Source: Blastococcus_B deserti (lineage in GTDB: Bacteria; Actinomycetota; Actinomycetes; Mycobacteriales; Geodermatophilaceae). Taken from it: 64,000 nt of DNA. The stretch is from assembly GCF_042682525.1 (NCBI RefSeq), contig NZ_JBHUHP010000010.1, positions 62,001-126,000 on the forward strand. Direction: 5' to 3'. How positions within the stretch are numbered: position 1 is the stretch's first letter; the number at the start of each line of letters is the position of its first letter. Below, piece after piece: positions 24,326-33,235 of this stretch. Under the pieces are notes generated by a model. It did no database searches. It saw nothing but the letters and a program-made list of their open reading frames with translations, and was not told the DNA's origin. The position numbers and the translations under genes were made by a program.

Positions 24326-25234
24326 TCAGTTCCGGGCGAGGGCCACCCGGAGGGCCTCGCCGAGCTCGGTGTGCGTGAACCGGAAGCCGGACTCGAGCAG
24401 CTTCGCCGGAACGGCCCGCTGTCCGCCGAGGACGCTCGCCCGGCCGAACTCGCCCAGGCCCGCGGAGATCGCGAACGCCGGCACCGGCAGCACCGTCGGT
24501 CGGCGCAGCACCCGGCCGAGCTCGCGGGTGAACTCGGCGTTGGTCGCCGGGGTCGGTGCGGTCACGTTCACCGGGCCGGAGAGGTCGGTGGTGAGCACGT
24601 GCCGGATCGCGTCGATCTCGTCCCGCAGGCTGATCCACGGCCAGTACTGCCGGCCGGAGCCCAGTCGCCCCCCCAGCCCGAGGCGGAACACGAGGCCGAG
24701 GACCTTCACGAGCATGGCTTCCCGGCCCAGCACCAGACCCGTCCGCAGGAGCACCACTCGCACCCCCGACTCCGCGGCCGGTGCCGTCGCGCCCTCCCAC
24801 TGCACGCACAGCCGGGCGAGGAAGTCCTGCCCCGGCGGCGCGTCCTCCCGGATCAGCGCGTCACCGGTGTCGCCGTAGTAGCCGATGCCGGAGGCGTTCA
24901 CCAGTACCCGCGGACGGGCGGGGTCGGCCGCGGTGGCCGCGGCGAGTGCCTCCGCGATGGTGCTGGTGGCGTCGAGCCTGCTGGCGACCAGTTGCTCCCG
25001 GTACCCCCGCGTCCACGGGCGTGGCCGGATCGGCTTCCCCGCCAGGTTGACCACCGCGTCGACGTCGGCCAGCAGGGCGGGGTCGATCCGGCGGTGCTGC
25101 GGAGCCCACCGGTGCTCCTCCGCGGTGCGTGGCGTGCGCCGCACCAGTTGCATCACGTCGTGCCCGTCCGCACGCAGGGCCGGGACCAGGGCCGACCCGA
25201 TGAGCCCGGAGGCCCCGGACACGGCGATCTTCAA
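24326..25234 (-). CDS. TIGR01777-family NAD(P)-dependent epimerase (YfcH-like)
   Basis: 302 residues from a TTG start at 25234, with GGGAG 5 nt upstream. N-terminal nucleotide-binding motif SGASGLIGSAL. VVNLAGKPI, ASGIGYYGD (active-site Tyr region), EGATAPAAESGVRVVLLRTG and YWPWISLRDE are all characteristic of this extended SDR subgroup. The substrate is unknown. It follows sucB on the same strand, as Rv2216 follows dlaT in mycobacteria (recalled), but here a terminator-like hairpin separates them. Confidence 0.9.
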   Translation of the reverse strand: MKIAVSGASGLIGSALVPALRADGHDVMQLVRRTPRTAEEHRWAPQHRRIDPALLADVDAVVNLAGKPIRPRPWTRGYREQLVASRLDATSTIAEALAAATAADPARPRVLVNASGIGYYGDTGDALIREDAPPGQDFLARLCVQWEGATAPAAESGVRVVLLRTGLVLGREAMLVKVLGLVFRLGLGGRLGSGRQYWPWISLRDEIDAIRHVLTTDLSGPVNVTAPTPATNAEFTRELGRVLRRPTVLPVPAFAISAGLGEFGRASVLGGQRAVPAKLLESGFRFTHTELGEALRVALARN

Positions 25235-25256
25235 CGACTCTCCCGGGGGAGCGGGC

Positions 25257-25287
25257 GACGGCGGGCCCCCGGGAGGGGCCCGCCGTC
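25257..25287. terminator. 13-bp inverted repeat after sucB
   Basis: 25257-25269 pairs with 25275-25287 around a 5-nt loop, 32 nt past the sucB stop and before the epimerase start. Confidence 0.7.
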
Positions 25288-25318
25288 ACCGCGCGAGTGG
25301 CGGGGCAGGGGTCCTTGC

Positions 25319-27169
25319 TCAGGCGAGCCCGAGCTCGCCGTGGAACTGCCCGGCCTCCAGCCGCTCCCGGACCGTGGTGAGGAACCGCGCGGCGTCGGCG
25401 CCGTCGACGATCCGGTGGTCGTAGGTCAGCGCCAGGTACACCATCGAGCGCACGGCGATGACCTCGCCGAGGTCGGCGTCGTTGACGACCACCGGGCGCT
25501 TGACCACCGAGCCGGTGCCCAGGATCGCGACCTGGGGCTGGTTGATGATCGGGGTGTCGAACAGCGCGCCCCGGCTGCCGGTGTTGGTGATGGTGAAGGT
25601 GCCGCCGCCCAGCTCGTCGGGCGTGATCTTGTTCGTGCGGGTCCGCTCGGCGAGGTCGGCGATCTTCCGGGCGATCCCGCCGAGGCTGAGGTCGCCGGCG
25701 TCGTGGATGACCGGCACGAGCAGCCCGCGCTCGGTGTCGACGGCGACACCGAGGTTCTCGGTGTCGTGGTAGGTGACGGTGCCCGCCTCCTGGTCGATCG
25801 AGGAGTTCACGGACGGGTGCGCCTTCAGCGCCTCGACCGCGGCCTTGGCGAAGAACGGCAGGAAGGAGAGCTTGACCCCTTCACGTGCCTCGAAGTCCTT
25901 CTTGGCCTGCTGCCGCAGCTTCGCGATCCGGGTGACGTCGGCCTCGACCACCGTGGTCAGCTGTGCGCTGACCTGCAGGGACTCGACCATCCGCCGGGCG
26001 ATGACCGCGCGGAGGCGGGACATCTTCTCGGTCCGGCCACGCACCGAGGTGTCCGGCGTCGACGCGGGAGAGGGGGTGCGAGCCGGCGCGGCAGCGGGTG
26101 CCGATGCGGGCGCGGCGGCCTTCTCGGCCGCGGCCAGCACGTCCTGCTTCCTGATCCGCCCGCCGACGCCGGTGCCGGAGACGGTGCTGAGGTCGACACC
26201 GCGCTCGGCCGCGAGCCGGCGGACCAGCGGGGTCACGTAGGCGCCGCCGCCGTCGCCCGACGGCGCGGCCTCCGGGGCGGACTCCTGCGGGGCGGGCCGT
26301 GCGGGGGCCTGCGGTGCCACGGCGGCGGCGGGAGCCGGCTCCGATGTCGGCGACTGGGTCGGCAGCCCTCCGCTGGAGCCGTAGTCGCCACCCGGCTGCT
26401 CGGACGCGGGACGGGCGTCCTGCGGCGCCGGCTGCTGGGGCGCGGGCGCCTCCTGCTTCGGGGCCTCCTGCTTCGGGGCCTCCTGCGTGGGGGCGGGCGC
26501 GGCCGGAGCTGCCGATCCACCGGCGGCGCCGGTGCCGATGAGGGCGAGCTGCGCGCCGACGTCGACCGTCTCGTCCTCGTTGACGGTGATCTCCAGCAGC
26601 GTGCCGCTGACCGGGGAGGGGATCTCGGTGTCGACCTTGTCGGTCGAGACCTCGAGCAGCGGCTCGTCCGCGGCCACCTCGTCGCCGACGGACTTCAGCC
26701 ACCGGGTGACCGTGCCCTCCGTGACGCTCTCGCCCAGCGCCGGCATGGTGACCGGGGTGCCCTCGCCGCCGCCGCCACCCGCCGAGGCGGGTGCGGGCTC
26801 CTCCTGCTGCGGGGCCGCTTGCTCGTCCGCCGGCCCGGGGCCCGCGTCCTCCACCTGCTGGGCGGGGCTCTGCGGGGTCGTGTCGGCGTCCTCGGCCGAG
26901 GCCGGCGGGGCGCTGTCGCCACCACCGTCGCCGTCGCCACCGATGACGGCCAGCTCCGCGCCGACCTCCACGGTCTCGTCCTCGGCGACCAGGATCCTGG
27001 TCAGCACGCCCGCCGCGGGCGACGGGATCTCTGTGTCGACCTTGTCGGTCGAGACCTCGAGGAGGGGCTCGTCGGCCTCGACCTGCTCACCCTCCTGCTT
27101 GAGCCAGCGGGTGACCGTGCCCTCGGTGACGCTCTCGCCCAGGGCGGGCATGGTGACGGACGTCGGCAT
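25319..27169 (-). CDS. sucB: Dihydrolipoamide acyltransferase E2 with two lipoyl domains (2-oxoacid dehydrogenase complexes)
   Basis: 616 residues from ATG 27169. Two lipoyl domains, each with an STDKVDTEIPSP lipoylation site (Lys near 43 and 177), are joined by Ala/Pro/Glu-rich linkers. The peripheral subunit-binding domain is near 308-345 (VTPLVRRLAAERG). The catalytic domain ends with YDHRIVDGADAARF near 585. In actinobacteria one such E2 serves both pyruvate and 2-oxoglutarate dehydrogenase, so dlaT is an equally good name. It follows lpdA (E3) by about 47 nt on the same strand. LipA and LipB, also in this window, modify it. Confidence 0.96.
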   Translation of the reverse strand: MPTSVTMPALGESVTEGTVTRWLKQEGEQVEADEPLLEVSTDKVDTEIPSPAAGVLTRILVAEDETVEVGAELAVIGGDGDGGGDSAPPASAEDADTTPQSPAQQVEDAGPGPADEQAAPQQEEPAPASAGGGGGEGTPVTMPALGESVTEGTVTRWLKSVGDEVAADEPLLEVSTDKVDTEIPSPVSGTLLEITVNEDETVDVGAQLALIGTGAAGGSAAPAAPAPTQEAPKQEAPKQEAPAPQQPAPQDARPASEQPGGDYGSSGGLPTQSPTSEPAPAAAVAPQAPARPAPQESAPEAAPSGDGGGAYVTPLVRRLAAERGVDLSTVSGTGVGGRIRKQDVLAAAEKAAAPASAPAAAPARTPSPASTPDTSVRGRTEKMSRLRAVIARRMVESLQVSAQLTTVVEADVTRIAKLRQQAKKDFEAREGVKLSFLPFFAKAAVEALKAHPSVNSSIDQEAGTVTYHDTENLGVAVDTERGLLVPVIHDAGDLSLGGIARKIADLAERTRTNKITPDELGGGTFTITNTGSRGALFDTPIINQPQVAILGTGSVVKRPVVVNDADLGEVIAVRSMVYLALTYDHRIVDGADAARFLTTVRERLEAGQFHGELGLA

Positions 27170-27216
27170 CGGGGCAGTGCTCCTTCTTGGCGCAGGGTGG
27201 GTGGGGGAGAAGCAGG

Positions 27217-28596
27217 TCAGCCGTGCACGTGGAGCGGCTTGCCGGCGAGCGCCAGGTGGGCCTCACCGAGCGCCTCGCTCTGCGTCGGGTGCGGGTGGAT
27301 GAGGCCGGCGACGTCGTCCGCCTCGGCCTCCCAGTTGTAGATGAGCTGGGCCTCGGCGATGAGCTCGCCGACCCGGCTGCCGACCATGTGGATGCCGACG
27401 ACCGGCCCGTCCGGCGCCTGCACGAGCTTGACGGCGCCGGTGGTCTTGAGGATCTGGCTGCGGCCGTTGCCGGCGAGGTCGTAGGTGAGGGTCTTCACCT
27501 CGCCGTAGCGCTCCTTCGCCTGGGCCTCGGTGAGGCCGACCGAGGCCACCTCGGGGTCGGAGTAGGTGATGCGGGGAACGCCGGCGTAGTCGATCGGCGC
27601 GGGATTCAGCCCCGCCACCCGCTCGGCGACGAGGATGCCCTCGGCGAACCCGACGTGGGCCAGCTGCAGGGTCGGGATCAGGTCGCCGACGGCGGAGATG
27701 GTCGGCACGTTCGTCTGGCAGTACTGGTCGACGAGGACGTAGCCGCGGTCCATGGCGACGCCCGCCTCCTCGTAGCCGAGCCCCTGGCTGACCGGGCCGC
27801 GGCCCACGGCCACGAGCAGCAGCTCGGCCTCGAACTCCTTGCCGTTCTCGAGCGACACCTTGACGCCGTTCTCGGTGTTCTGCACGCCGGAGAAGCGGCT
27901 GCCCAGCTCGAAGCCGATCTTGCGGCGGCGGAAGGCACGCTCCAGCAGCTTCGAGGACGCCTCGTCCTCCAGCGGGACCAGGTGCGGCAGGGCCTCGATG
28001 ATGGTCACGTCGACGCCGAAGGACTTCCAGGCGCTGGCGAACTCGCAGCCGATCACGCCGCCGCCGAGCACGATCGCCGAGCTCGGTACGCGGTCCAGCT
28101 CGAGCGCGTCCTCGCTGGTGATGACCCTGGTGCCGTCGATCTCGAGGCCGGGCAGCGAACGCGGGTAGGAGCCGGTGGCCAGCAGGATGTGCCTGCCCTC
28201 GTAGCTCTGACCGTTCACCTCGACCGTGGTGGGGGAGGTCAGCCGCCCCTCCCCCTCGACGTAGGTGATCTTGCGGGCCTTCACCAGGCCCTGGAGGCCC
28301 TTGTAGAGCTTGGAGACGACGCCGTTCTTGTAGGCGTTGACGCCGTCCATGTCGATGCCGGCCAGCGACGTCTTCACGCCGAACTGCTCACCCTCGCGGG
28401 CCAGGTCGGCGATCTCGCCGCTGTGCAGCAGGGCCTTGGTCGGGATGCAGCCGCGGTGGAGGCAGGTGCCCCCCACCTTGTCCTTCTCGATGAGGACGAC
28501 GTTCATCCCGAGCTCGGAGGCGCGGAACGCTGCGGCGTAACCACCCGAGCCACCACCGAGGATGACCAGGTCGGCGGGGGACGTGGGTGCGCTCAC
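27217..28596 (-). CDS. lpdA: Dihydrolipoamide dehydrogenase (E3)
   Basis: 459 residues from GTG 28596, with GAGGAG upstream. FAD site LGGGSGGYAAA at 13-23, redox-active disulfide GGTCLHRGCIP near 41-51, NAD site VLGGGVIGCEFAS near 175, and the C-terminal active-site region HPHPTQSEALGE carrying the catalytic His-Glu pair. It reoxidises dihydrolipoamide on E2 and the glycine-cleavage H protein. First gene of an lpdA-sucB transcription unit. It is divergent from the small conserved gene at 28760. Confidence 0.97.
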   Translation of the reverse strand: MSAPTSPADLVILGGGSGGYAAAFRASELGMNVVLIEKDKVGGTCLHRGCIPTKALLHSGEIADLAREGEQFGVKTSLAGIDMDGVNAYKNGVVSKLYKGLQGLVKARKITYVEGEGRLTSPTTVEVNGQSYEGRHILLATGSYPRSLPGLEIDGTRVITSEDALELDRVPSSAIVLGGGVIGCEFASAWKSFGVDVTIIEALPHLVPLEDEASSKLLERAFRRRKIGFELGSRFSGVQNTENGVKVSLENGKEFEAELLLVAVGRGPVSQGLGYEEAGVAMDRGYVLVDQYCQTNVPTISAVGDLIPTLQLAHVGFAEGILVAERVAGLNPAPIDYAGVPRITYSDPEVASVGLTEAQAKERYGEVKTLTYDLAGNGRSQILKTTGAVKLVQAPDGPVVGIHMVGSRVGELIAEAQLIYNWEAEADDVAGLIHPHPTQSEALGEAHLALAGKPLHVHG

Positions 28597-28759
28597 GGGT
28601 ACTCCTCGATGATGTCGTCGCGTCCCGCTCGTCCGGGCGGGGGCTTGGCCTCATCCTGCCACTCCGGGAACGACCTGGCCGGAACCACCGTTGCCATCCC
28701 GAGCGTCGCGCGGGTCACCGCGGCGCGCAGACCCGGGACAGAACGAGGGGAGAGGGGCC

Positions 28760-29122
28760 ATGGGGCTGTTCGACCGGTTGCGCCGTGCGGGCTCCGGCCG
28801 CCCTCGCGCCGCCCGCGGGAACGGGCGCCGGGTCACGCTGGACCGGGCCTCGCAGCGGACCGACCTCACCCACCTGGAGCAGTTCGTGGCCACCCGTCGC
28901 GGCGTGGAGGGCTACGTGGAGCCGCGGACGGCGGTCACCGAGACGACGATCGTGCTGGTCGCGGCCGACGGCGAGTGGACCCGCCGCCGCATCGACGGCC
29001 CCGACGTCGCCCGCCGGCTCTCCCGCGACCTCGGCATCCCCGTGTACGACGCGCAGGTGACCGGCTATCCCCAGCGCATGCGCGACTGGTCGAAGGCCCA
29101 CAGGCCCCCCACCGCTCGCTGA
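28760..29122 (+). CDS. Conserved actinobacterial small protein of unknown function
   Basis: 120 residues from ATG 28760, with AGGGGAGAGGGG upstream. Basic N-terminus MGLFDRLRRAGSG, then a soluble alpha/beta-looking region with VEPRTAVTETTIVLVAADGEW and VARRLSRDLGIPVYDAQVTGYPQRM; I know similar sequences only as hypothetical proteins in actinobacteria. No catalytic motif. The last codons and the stop (HRPPTAR) fall inside a copy of the CACCGCTCGC intergenic repeat, so the native C-terminus may have been replaced or extended by that repeat. Confidence 0.75.
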   Translation: MGLFDRLRRAGSGRPRAARGNGRRVTLDRASQRTDLTHLEQFVATRRGVEGYVEPRTAVTETTIVLVAADGEWTRRRIDGPDVARRLSRDLGIPVYDAQVTGYPQRMRDWSKAHRPPTAR

Positions 29123-29152
29123 CGCTCGCGGCGGGCCCCTGCCTGTGGCCGT
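29098..29152. repeat. Intergenic palindromic repeat, CACCGCTCGC family (copy 2)
   Basis: Core CACCGCTCGCTGACGCTCGC, followed by GGCGGGCCCCTG. Outer arms CACAGGC and GCCTGTG can pair. It overlaps the 3' end and stop of the upstream gene and lies between convergent genes, so it may double as a terminator. Confidence 0.65.
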
Positions 29153-29161
29153 GCCAGTACG

Positions 29162-30676
29162 TCACCCTTCGGCGATGAGGTCCTCGATGGTGGCGAGCAG
29201 GGTCCGCACGGGGACGCCGGTGCCGCCCTTGGGCGTGTAGCCCCACGGCGAGCCGGTGTTGTAGCTCGGGCCGGCGATGTCGATGTGCGCCCACGGCAGC
29301 CCGTCGGGCACGAACTCGGCCAGGAAGTGGCCGCCCACGAGCATGCCGCCCATCCGGTCGGCGTTGGCGTTGACGAAGTCGGCGATGGGGGAGTCGAGCC
29401 CCTTGCGCAGCTCCGGGGGCAGCGGCATGGCCCACATGCCCTCACCACAGCGCTTCCCGGCGGCGACGACGGCGTCGCGGAGGTCGTCGCTGCCCATGAC
29501 GCCGGCGGTGCGGGTGCCCAGGGCGACCAGCTGGGCGCCGGTGAGGGTGGAGGTCTCCAGGAGGGCGTCGGGCCGGTCCTCGGCCGCCCGCGCGATGGCG
29601 TCGGCCAGGATGACCCGCCCCTCGGCGTCGGTGTTGGTGATCTCGGCCTTCTTGCCGTTGCGGAAGGTCACCACGTCGGCGGGGCGGTAGGCGCTGCCGC
29701 TGGGCAGGTTCTCGGCCATCGGCACGGTGGCGACGACGTCGACGGGCAGCCCGAGCTGCGCCACGAGGCACACGGTCGCGATCACGGCGGCGGCGCCGGC
29801 CATGTCGCTCTTCATGTCCTCCATCTTCAGCGCCGGCTTGATCGACAGGCCGCCGCTGTCGAAGGTGATGCCCTTGCCGACCAGGGCGACCTTCTTGCGC
29901 GCCCCGGCGCCGGAGTAGGACAGCCGGAGCAGGCGGGGCTTGCGGGTCGATCCCTGGCCGACGGCGAGGATGCCGCCGTAGCCGCCCGCGGCGAGTTCGT
30001 CCTCGTCGAGGATCTCGGCGGCCAGCCCGGCCTTCTCGCCGGCGGCTGCCCCGCGAGCGGCCAGCTCGGCCGGGTAGAGGTCGTTCGGCGGGGTGTTGAC
30101 CAGGTCACGGACCAGCGCGACGGCGTCGGCGACCGCCCGCACGCGGCGCAGGGCGGCCTCGGCGGCGGCCGTGTCCGGGACGACGATGGTGAACTCGCTC
30201 GGCGGGACGAGGCGCCCGGCGGGGAGCTCGGACTTGTACGCGGTGAACTCGTAGGCGCCCAGCAGCGCGCCCTCACCGACGGCGTGCAGCCGCCCGGCGT
30301 CGGGCGTGCCGCCCACGGCGGCGAGCAGACTGACGACCGTGCGGCGTCCGCCCAGCGCGCGGCTGGCGGCACCGGAGGCCCGGCGCACCGCCTCGTGCCC
30401 GTACGCGCCGGCGGCGTCGGGCGCCCCCAGGCCGACCACGGCGACGACCGGGAAGGGGCCCTGACCGAACGAGGGCAGCCGGGTCACCTCGTCCTCCGTG
30501 CCCCGCACGCCGAGATCGGCCAGCGCGGGCAGCAGGCGGCCGCCCAGCAGCCGGTCGACGGCCTCGGCGCCCGGGGTCGGCAGCGGCCCGTCCGGGCCCT
30601 TGCCGACGGCGACGACGACGGCGTCCCCGGTCAGCTTGTCCAGCGGGTGGTCGGTGGCGGTGATCGTCGGCGGCAC
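29162..30676 (-). CDS. pepA: Leucyl aminopeptidase (M17)
   Basis: 504 residues from GTG 30676, with a TAGGAT box 6 nt upstream. Zinc-binding catalytic motifs are intact: VGKGITFDSGGLSIK near 260-274, MKSDMAGAAAV near 284, NTDAEGRVILADA near 345-357. The N-terminal domain is divergent, as usual. It removes N-terminal residues from peptides in the cytosol; some homologues also bind DNA. It is divergent from gcvT, matching the pepB/gcvT neighbourhood of mycobacteria (recalled). Confidence 0.95.
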   Translation of the reverse strand: MPPTITATDHPLDKLTGDAVVVAVGKGPDGPLPTPGAEAVDRLLGGRLLPALADLGVRGTEDEVTRLPSFGQGPFPVVAVVGLGAPDAAGAYGHEAVRRASGAASRALGGRRTVVSLLAAVGGTPDAGRLHAVGEGALLGAYEFTAYKSELPAGRLVPPSEFTIVVPDTAAAEAALRRVRAVADAVALVRDLVNTPPNDLYPAELAARGAAAGEKAGLAAEILDEDELAAGGYGGILAVGQGSTRKPRLLRLSYSGAGARKKVALVGKGITFDSGGLSIKPALKMEDMKSDMAGAAAVIATVCLVAQLGLPVDVVATVPMAENLPSGSAYRPADVVTFRNGKKAEITNTDAEGRVILADAIARAAEDRPDALLETSTLTGAQLVALGTRTAGVMGSDDLRDAVVAAGKRCGEGMWAMPLPPELRKGLDSPIADFVNANADRMGGMLVGGHFLAEFVPDGLPWAHIDIAGPSYNTGSPWGYTPKGGTGVPVRTLLATIEDLIAEG

Positions 30677-30682
30677 CGCTCG

Positions 30683-30688
30683 ATCCTA
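30683..30688 (-). promoter_or_regulatory. TAGGAT -10 box of pepA
   Basis: Ends 6 nt before GTG 30676 on the minus strand. Confidence 0.65.
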
Positions 30689-30747
30689 GAAGGACCCCCT
30701 GCCCCCCACGCCTCGCACGCTCGGCGCGGGCCCCTGCAGGGGGCCGT
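30688..30747. repeat. Intergenic palindromic repeat, CACCGCTCGC family (copy 3)
   Basis: Core CACGCCTCGCACGCTCGGCG, arms ACCCCCTGC and GCAGGGGGC pair. Unlike the other copies it lies between divergent genes (pepA and gcvT), where a terminator has no obvious job. Confidence 0.6.
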
Positions 30748-30775
30748 TCCATCCCGTCACCACGGGAGGCCGCAC

Positions 30776-30781
30776 TAGCGT
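30776..30781 (+). promoter_or_regulatory. TAGCGT -10 box of gcvT
   Basis: Ends 7 nt before GTG 30789. It overlaps an upstream in-frame GTG at 30780, arguing against that start. Confidence 0.65.
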
Positions 30782-30788
30782 GACGCAC

Positions 30789-31907
30789 GTGAGCCCGCTG
30801 ACCTCTCCCCTCCACGACCGGCACGTCGCGGCGGGAGCCAAGCTCGCCGACTTCAGCGGCTGGTCGATGCCGATCGAGTACGCGGGCGGGGGGGTGCTGG
30901 CCGAGCACGCCGCGGTGCGCAGCGCGGTGGGACTGTTCGACGTGTCGCACCTGGGCTCGGGCACCGTCCGGGGCCCCGGGGCGGCGGCGTTCGTCGACTC
31001 CTGCCTCACCAACGACCTCTCGCGGATCGGGCCCGGGCAGGCGCAGTACACGCTGTGCTGCCTGCCCGACGGCGATCCGCGGGCGGGCGGCGTCGTCGAC
31101 GACCTGATCGTCTACCTGCACGGCCCGGACGACGTCCTCCTCGTGCCGAACGCGGCGAACGCGGCCGAGGTCCTCGGGCGCCTGGCCGACGCCGCACCGG
31201 CCGGGGTCACCGTGACCGACCGCCACAGGGAGGTCGCCGTGCTGGCCCTGCAGGGCCCGCGGTCGCTGCAGGTGCTGGAGCTGCTCGGCCTGCCCGGCGA
31301 GCTGCCGTACATGTCGTTTGTCACCGGCACCGGCGGTGCGGGCGCCGAGGTGACCGTCTGCCGGACCGGCTACACGGGGGAGCACGGTTACGAACTGCTC
31401 GTCGACGCGGCGCACGCCGAGGAGCTCTGGGACGCGGTGCTGGAGGCCGGCCAGGACCTGGGGATCCGTCCGTGCGGGCTGGGCGCCCGGGACACCCTGC
31501 GGACCGAGATGGGTTATCCGCTGCACGGGCACGAGCTGTCCCGGGACATCACCCCGAACCAGGCCCGCGCCGGCTGGGCCGTCGGCTGGCGGAAGCCGGC
31601 CTTCTGGGGGCGGGAGGCGCTGCTCGCGGAGAAGGCGGCCGGCCCGGCCCGGCTGCTGTGGGGGCTGCGCGCCGAGGGCCGGGGCATCCCACGGCCGGGC
31701 ATGGCCGTCCTGGACGCCGCGGGGACCGCGGTCGGGGAGGTCACCAGCGGCACGTTCTCCCCGACGCTGCGGACCGGGATCGCGCTCGCGCTGATCGGGA
31801 CGGCCGCCGGCGTGCAGGAGGGCGACGAGCTCGCCGTCGACGTCCGGGGCCGCCCGCAGGCGGTCCGGGTGGTGCGGCCGCCCTTCGTGGAGTCGCACGT
31901 GCGTTAG
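30789..31907 (+). CDS. gcvT: Aminomethyltransferase, glycine cleavage T protein
   Basis: 372 residues from GTG 30789 (MSPLTSPLHDRH). T-protein motifs: FSGWSMPIEY near 19-28, LFDVSHLG near 47-54, CRTGYTGEHGYEL near 192-204 and GLGARDTLRTEMGYPLHGHE near 225-244. It transfers the methylene group from aminomethyl-H-protein to tetrahydrofolate. The other gcv genes are not in the window; E3 (lpdA) and the lipoylation enzymes it depends on are. No glycine riboswitch is visible, and the leaderless start leaves no room for one. Confidence 0.95.
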   Translation: MSPLTSPLHDRHVAAGAKLADFSGWSMPIEYAGGGVLAEHAAVRSAVGLFDVSHLGSGTVRGPGAAAFVDSCLTNDLSRIGPGQAQYTLCCLPDGDPRAGGVVDDLIVYLHGPDDVLLVPNAANAAEVLGRLADAAPAGVTVTDRHREVAVLALQGPRSLQVLELLGLPGELPYMSFVTGTGGAGAEVTVCRTGYTGEHGYELLVDAAHAEELWDAVLEAGQDLGIRPCGLGARDTLRTEMGYPLHGHELSRDITPNQARAGWAVGWRKPAFWGREALLAEKAAGPARLLWGLRAEGRGIPRPGMAVLDAAGTAVGEVTSGTFSPTLRTGIALALIGTAAGVQEGDELAVDVRGRPQAVRVVRPPFVESHVR

Positions 31908-31911
31908 GCGC

Positions 31912-31958
31912 CCTCCAGAGGCTCGGCCCGAGCGTGCGAGGGCCGAGGAGGAGGGGGC
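31912..31958. terminator. Palindromic repeat/terminator between gcvT and the YihY gene (second repeat family)
   Basis: CTCGGCCC and GGGCCGAG pair around GAGCGTGCGA, with outer CCTCC/GGAGG. It lies between convergent genes. Similar GGCTCG-CCCGAGCCTGC words recur at 33160 and 56800. Confidence 0.7.
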
Positions 31959-31961
31959 CCT

Positions 31962-33089
31962 TCATCTGCGGGTGGGGTCGCTGTCGCCCTTCTCCGGCTC
32001 GGGCGACTCGGGAAGCGTGTCGGCCATCTTCGCGTCGCGCGAGCCCATCGGCTCGGGTTCGCCGGTGGTCGTGTCGTGCGCCGTCTGGTGCTCCACCTCG
32101 GAGTTGATCTCCGCACCCAGGAGGACCAGGTAGCAGGTGATGTACAACCACAGCATCAGGACGATCACGCCGGCGATCGCGCCGTAGGTCTTGTCGTAGG
32201 ACCCGAAATTGTTCACGTAGAGGCTGAACCCGAGGCTGACAAGCGCCCAGATGACGGTGACGACGACGGCGCCGAGGCTCACCCACCGGAACCGCGGGGC
32301 GTCCCGGTCCGGGGCGACGCGGTAGAGCACGGCGAGCGAGCCGGCGAAGACGGCGAGCAGCAGCGTCCACCGGAGGACCTGCGCCAGGATCGTGCCGACG
32401 ATGCCCAGCGGCAGGGCGTCGATCACGACGGGGACGACGGCGACGAGGCCGAACGTGAGCAGGACGAAGACGATCGCCCCGAGGGTGAGCGCCAGCGCGG
32501 TGGCCCGCAGCTTGACGAAGTTCCGGGTCTCCACCTCGTCGTAGGCCAGGTTGACCGCGGTGATGAGGTTGCCCATGCCGCCCGAGGCGCTCCACAGCGC
32601 CGCGAGGATCGACACGACGAGGCTGAGCGTCAGCGCGCCGCCGCTGTTCTCGACGATCGCGTTCAGCTGCTGGCCGATCAGGTCCGCGGCGTCGTCGGGC
32701 AACTGCGCGGAGAGGTCCTCGACCTGACGGGCCACCGTCTCGGGTGACGCGATCAGGCCGTACAGCGAGATCATCGCGGCCAGCGCCGGGAAGATCGCCA
32801 GGAAGGCGAAGAAGGCGACCCCGCCGGCGATGATCGGCATGTTGTCGGCCTTGTGCTCGGCCCAGGACCGCTTGACGATCTGCTTCCAGCCGGCCCACGG
32901 GATCTCCGTGGGCTTCTCCGCGTGGATGCCGGGGAGCTCCTGGGGGGTGGGGGAGCCGGCCGGCGGGCGGTTCGGATCACCCTGCGGCGGCGCGGTGGCG
33001 GCCTTCGCCGCCGCCCGCCGGGCGGCCTTCTCCTCGACCCGCTCCCGGATCCGGTCGACGGCGCTCTCGCGGCGCCCGGTACCAGTCAC
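31962..33089 (-). CDS. YihY/BrkB-family integral membrane protein
   Basis: 375 residues from GTG 33089, chosen because AGGAG is 7 nt upstream; the frame extends to 33122. A basic, Ala/Pro-rich cytosolic N-terminus of about 75 residues precedes six membrane segments. Family signature MPIIAGGVAFFAFLAIFPAL near 82-101, with YLVLLGAEINSE near the C-terminus. Function of the family is unsettled; it is sometimes mislabelled RNase BN. The three genes upstream on the same strand (DUF4235, DUF3618, Holin-X) are a recurrent actinobacterial neighbourhood for envelope proteins. Confidence 0.9.
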   Translation of the reverse strand: MTGTGRRESAVDRIRERVEEKAARRAAAKAATAPPQGDPNRPPAGSPTPQELPGIHAEKPTEIPWAGWKQIVKRSWAEHKADNMPIIAGGVAFFAFLAIFPALAAMISLYGLIASPETVARQVEDLSAQLPDDAADLIGQQLNAIVENSGGALTLSLVVSILAALWSASGGMGNLITAVNLAYDEVETRNFVKLRATALALTLGAIVFVLLTFGLVAVVPVVIDALPLGIVGTILAQVLRWTLLLAVFAGSLAVLYRVAPDRDAPRFRWVSLGAVVVTVIWALVSLGFSLYVNNFGSYDKTYGAIAGVIVLMLWLYITCYLVLLGAEINSEVEHQTAHDTTTGEPEPMGSRDAKMADTLPESPEPEKGDSDPTRR

Positions 33090-33121
33090 GTGGCTGCTCC
33101 TGTGTGTTGCGACGGTGGGCA

Positions 33122-33235
33122 CGTGGGCCCCCTGCGGGGCCGCTGCCGGCCGCGTCCGGAGGCTCGTCCCGAGCCTGCACGGGACGAGGAGGACGTGGTC
33201 CTTCTGCGGTGGGGGCGGGAGGGTCCTTCCTCAGT
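33122..33235. repeat. Intergenic GC-rich palindromic region (second repeat family)
   Basis: Contains GGCTCGTCCCGAGCCTGCAC followed by GGGACGAGGAGGA, closely matching the repeats at 31912 and 56780. It lies between the DUF4235 stop and the YihY start on the same strand. CTCGTCCC/GGGACGAG pair. Confidence 0.55.

Noticed and set aside
30721..30788. Glycine riboswitch before gcvT
   Set aside because: The -10 box at 30776-30781 makes gcvT leaderless, leaving no transcribed leader, and no aptamer motif was seen.
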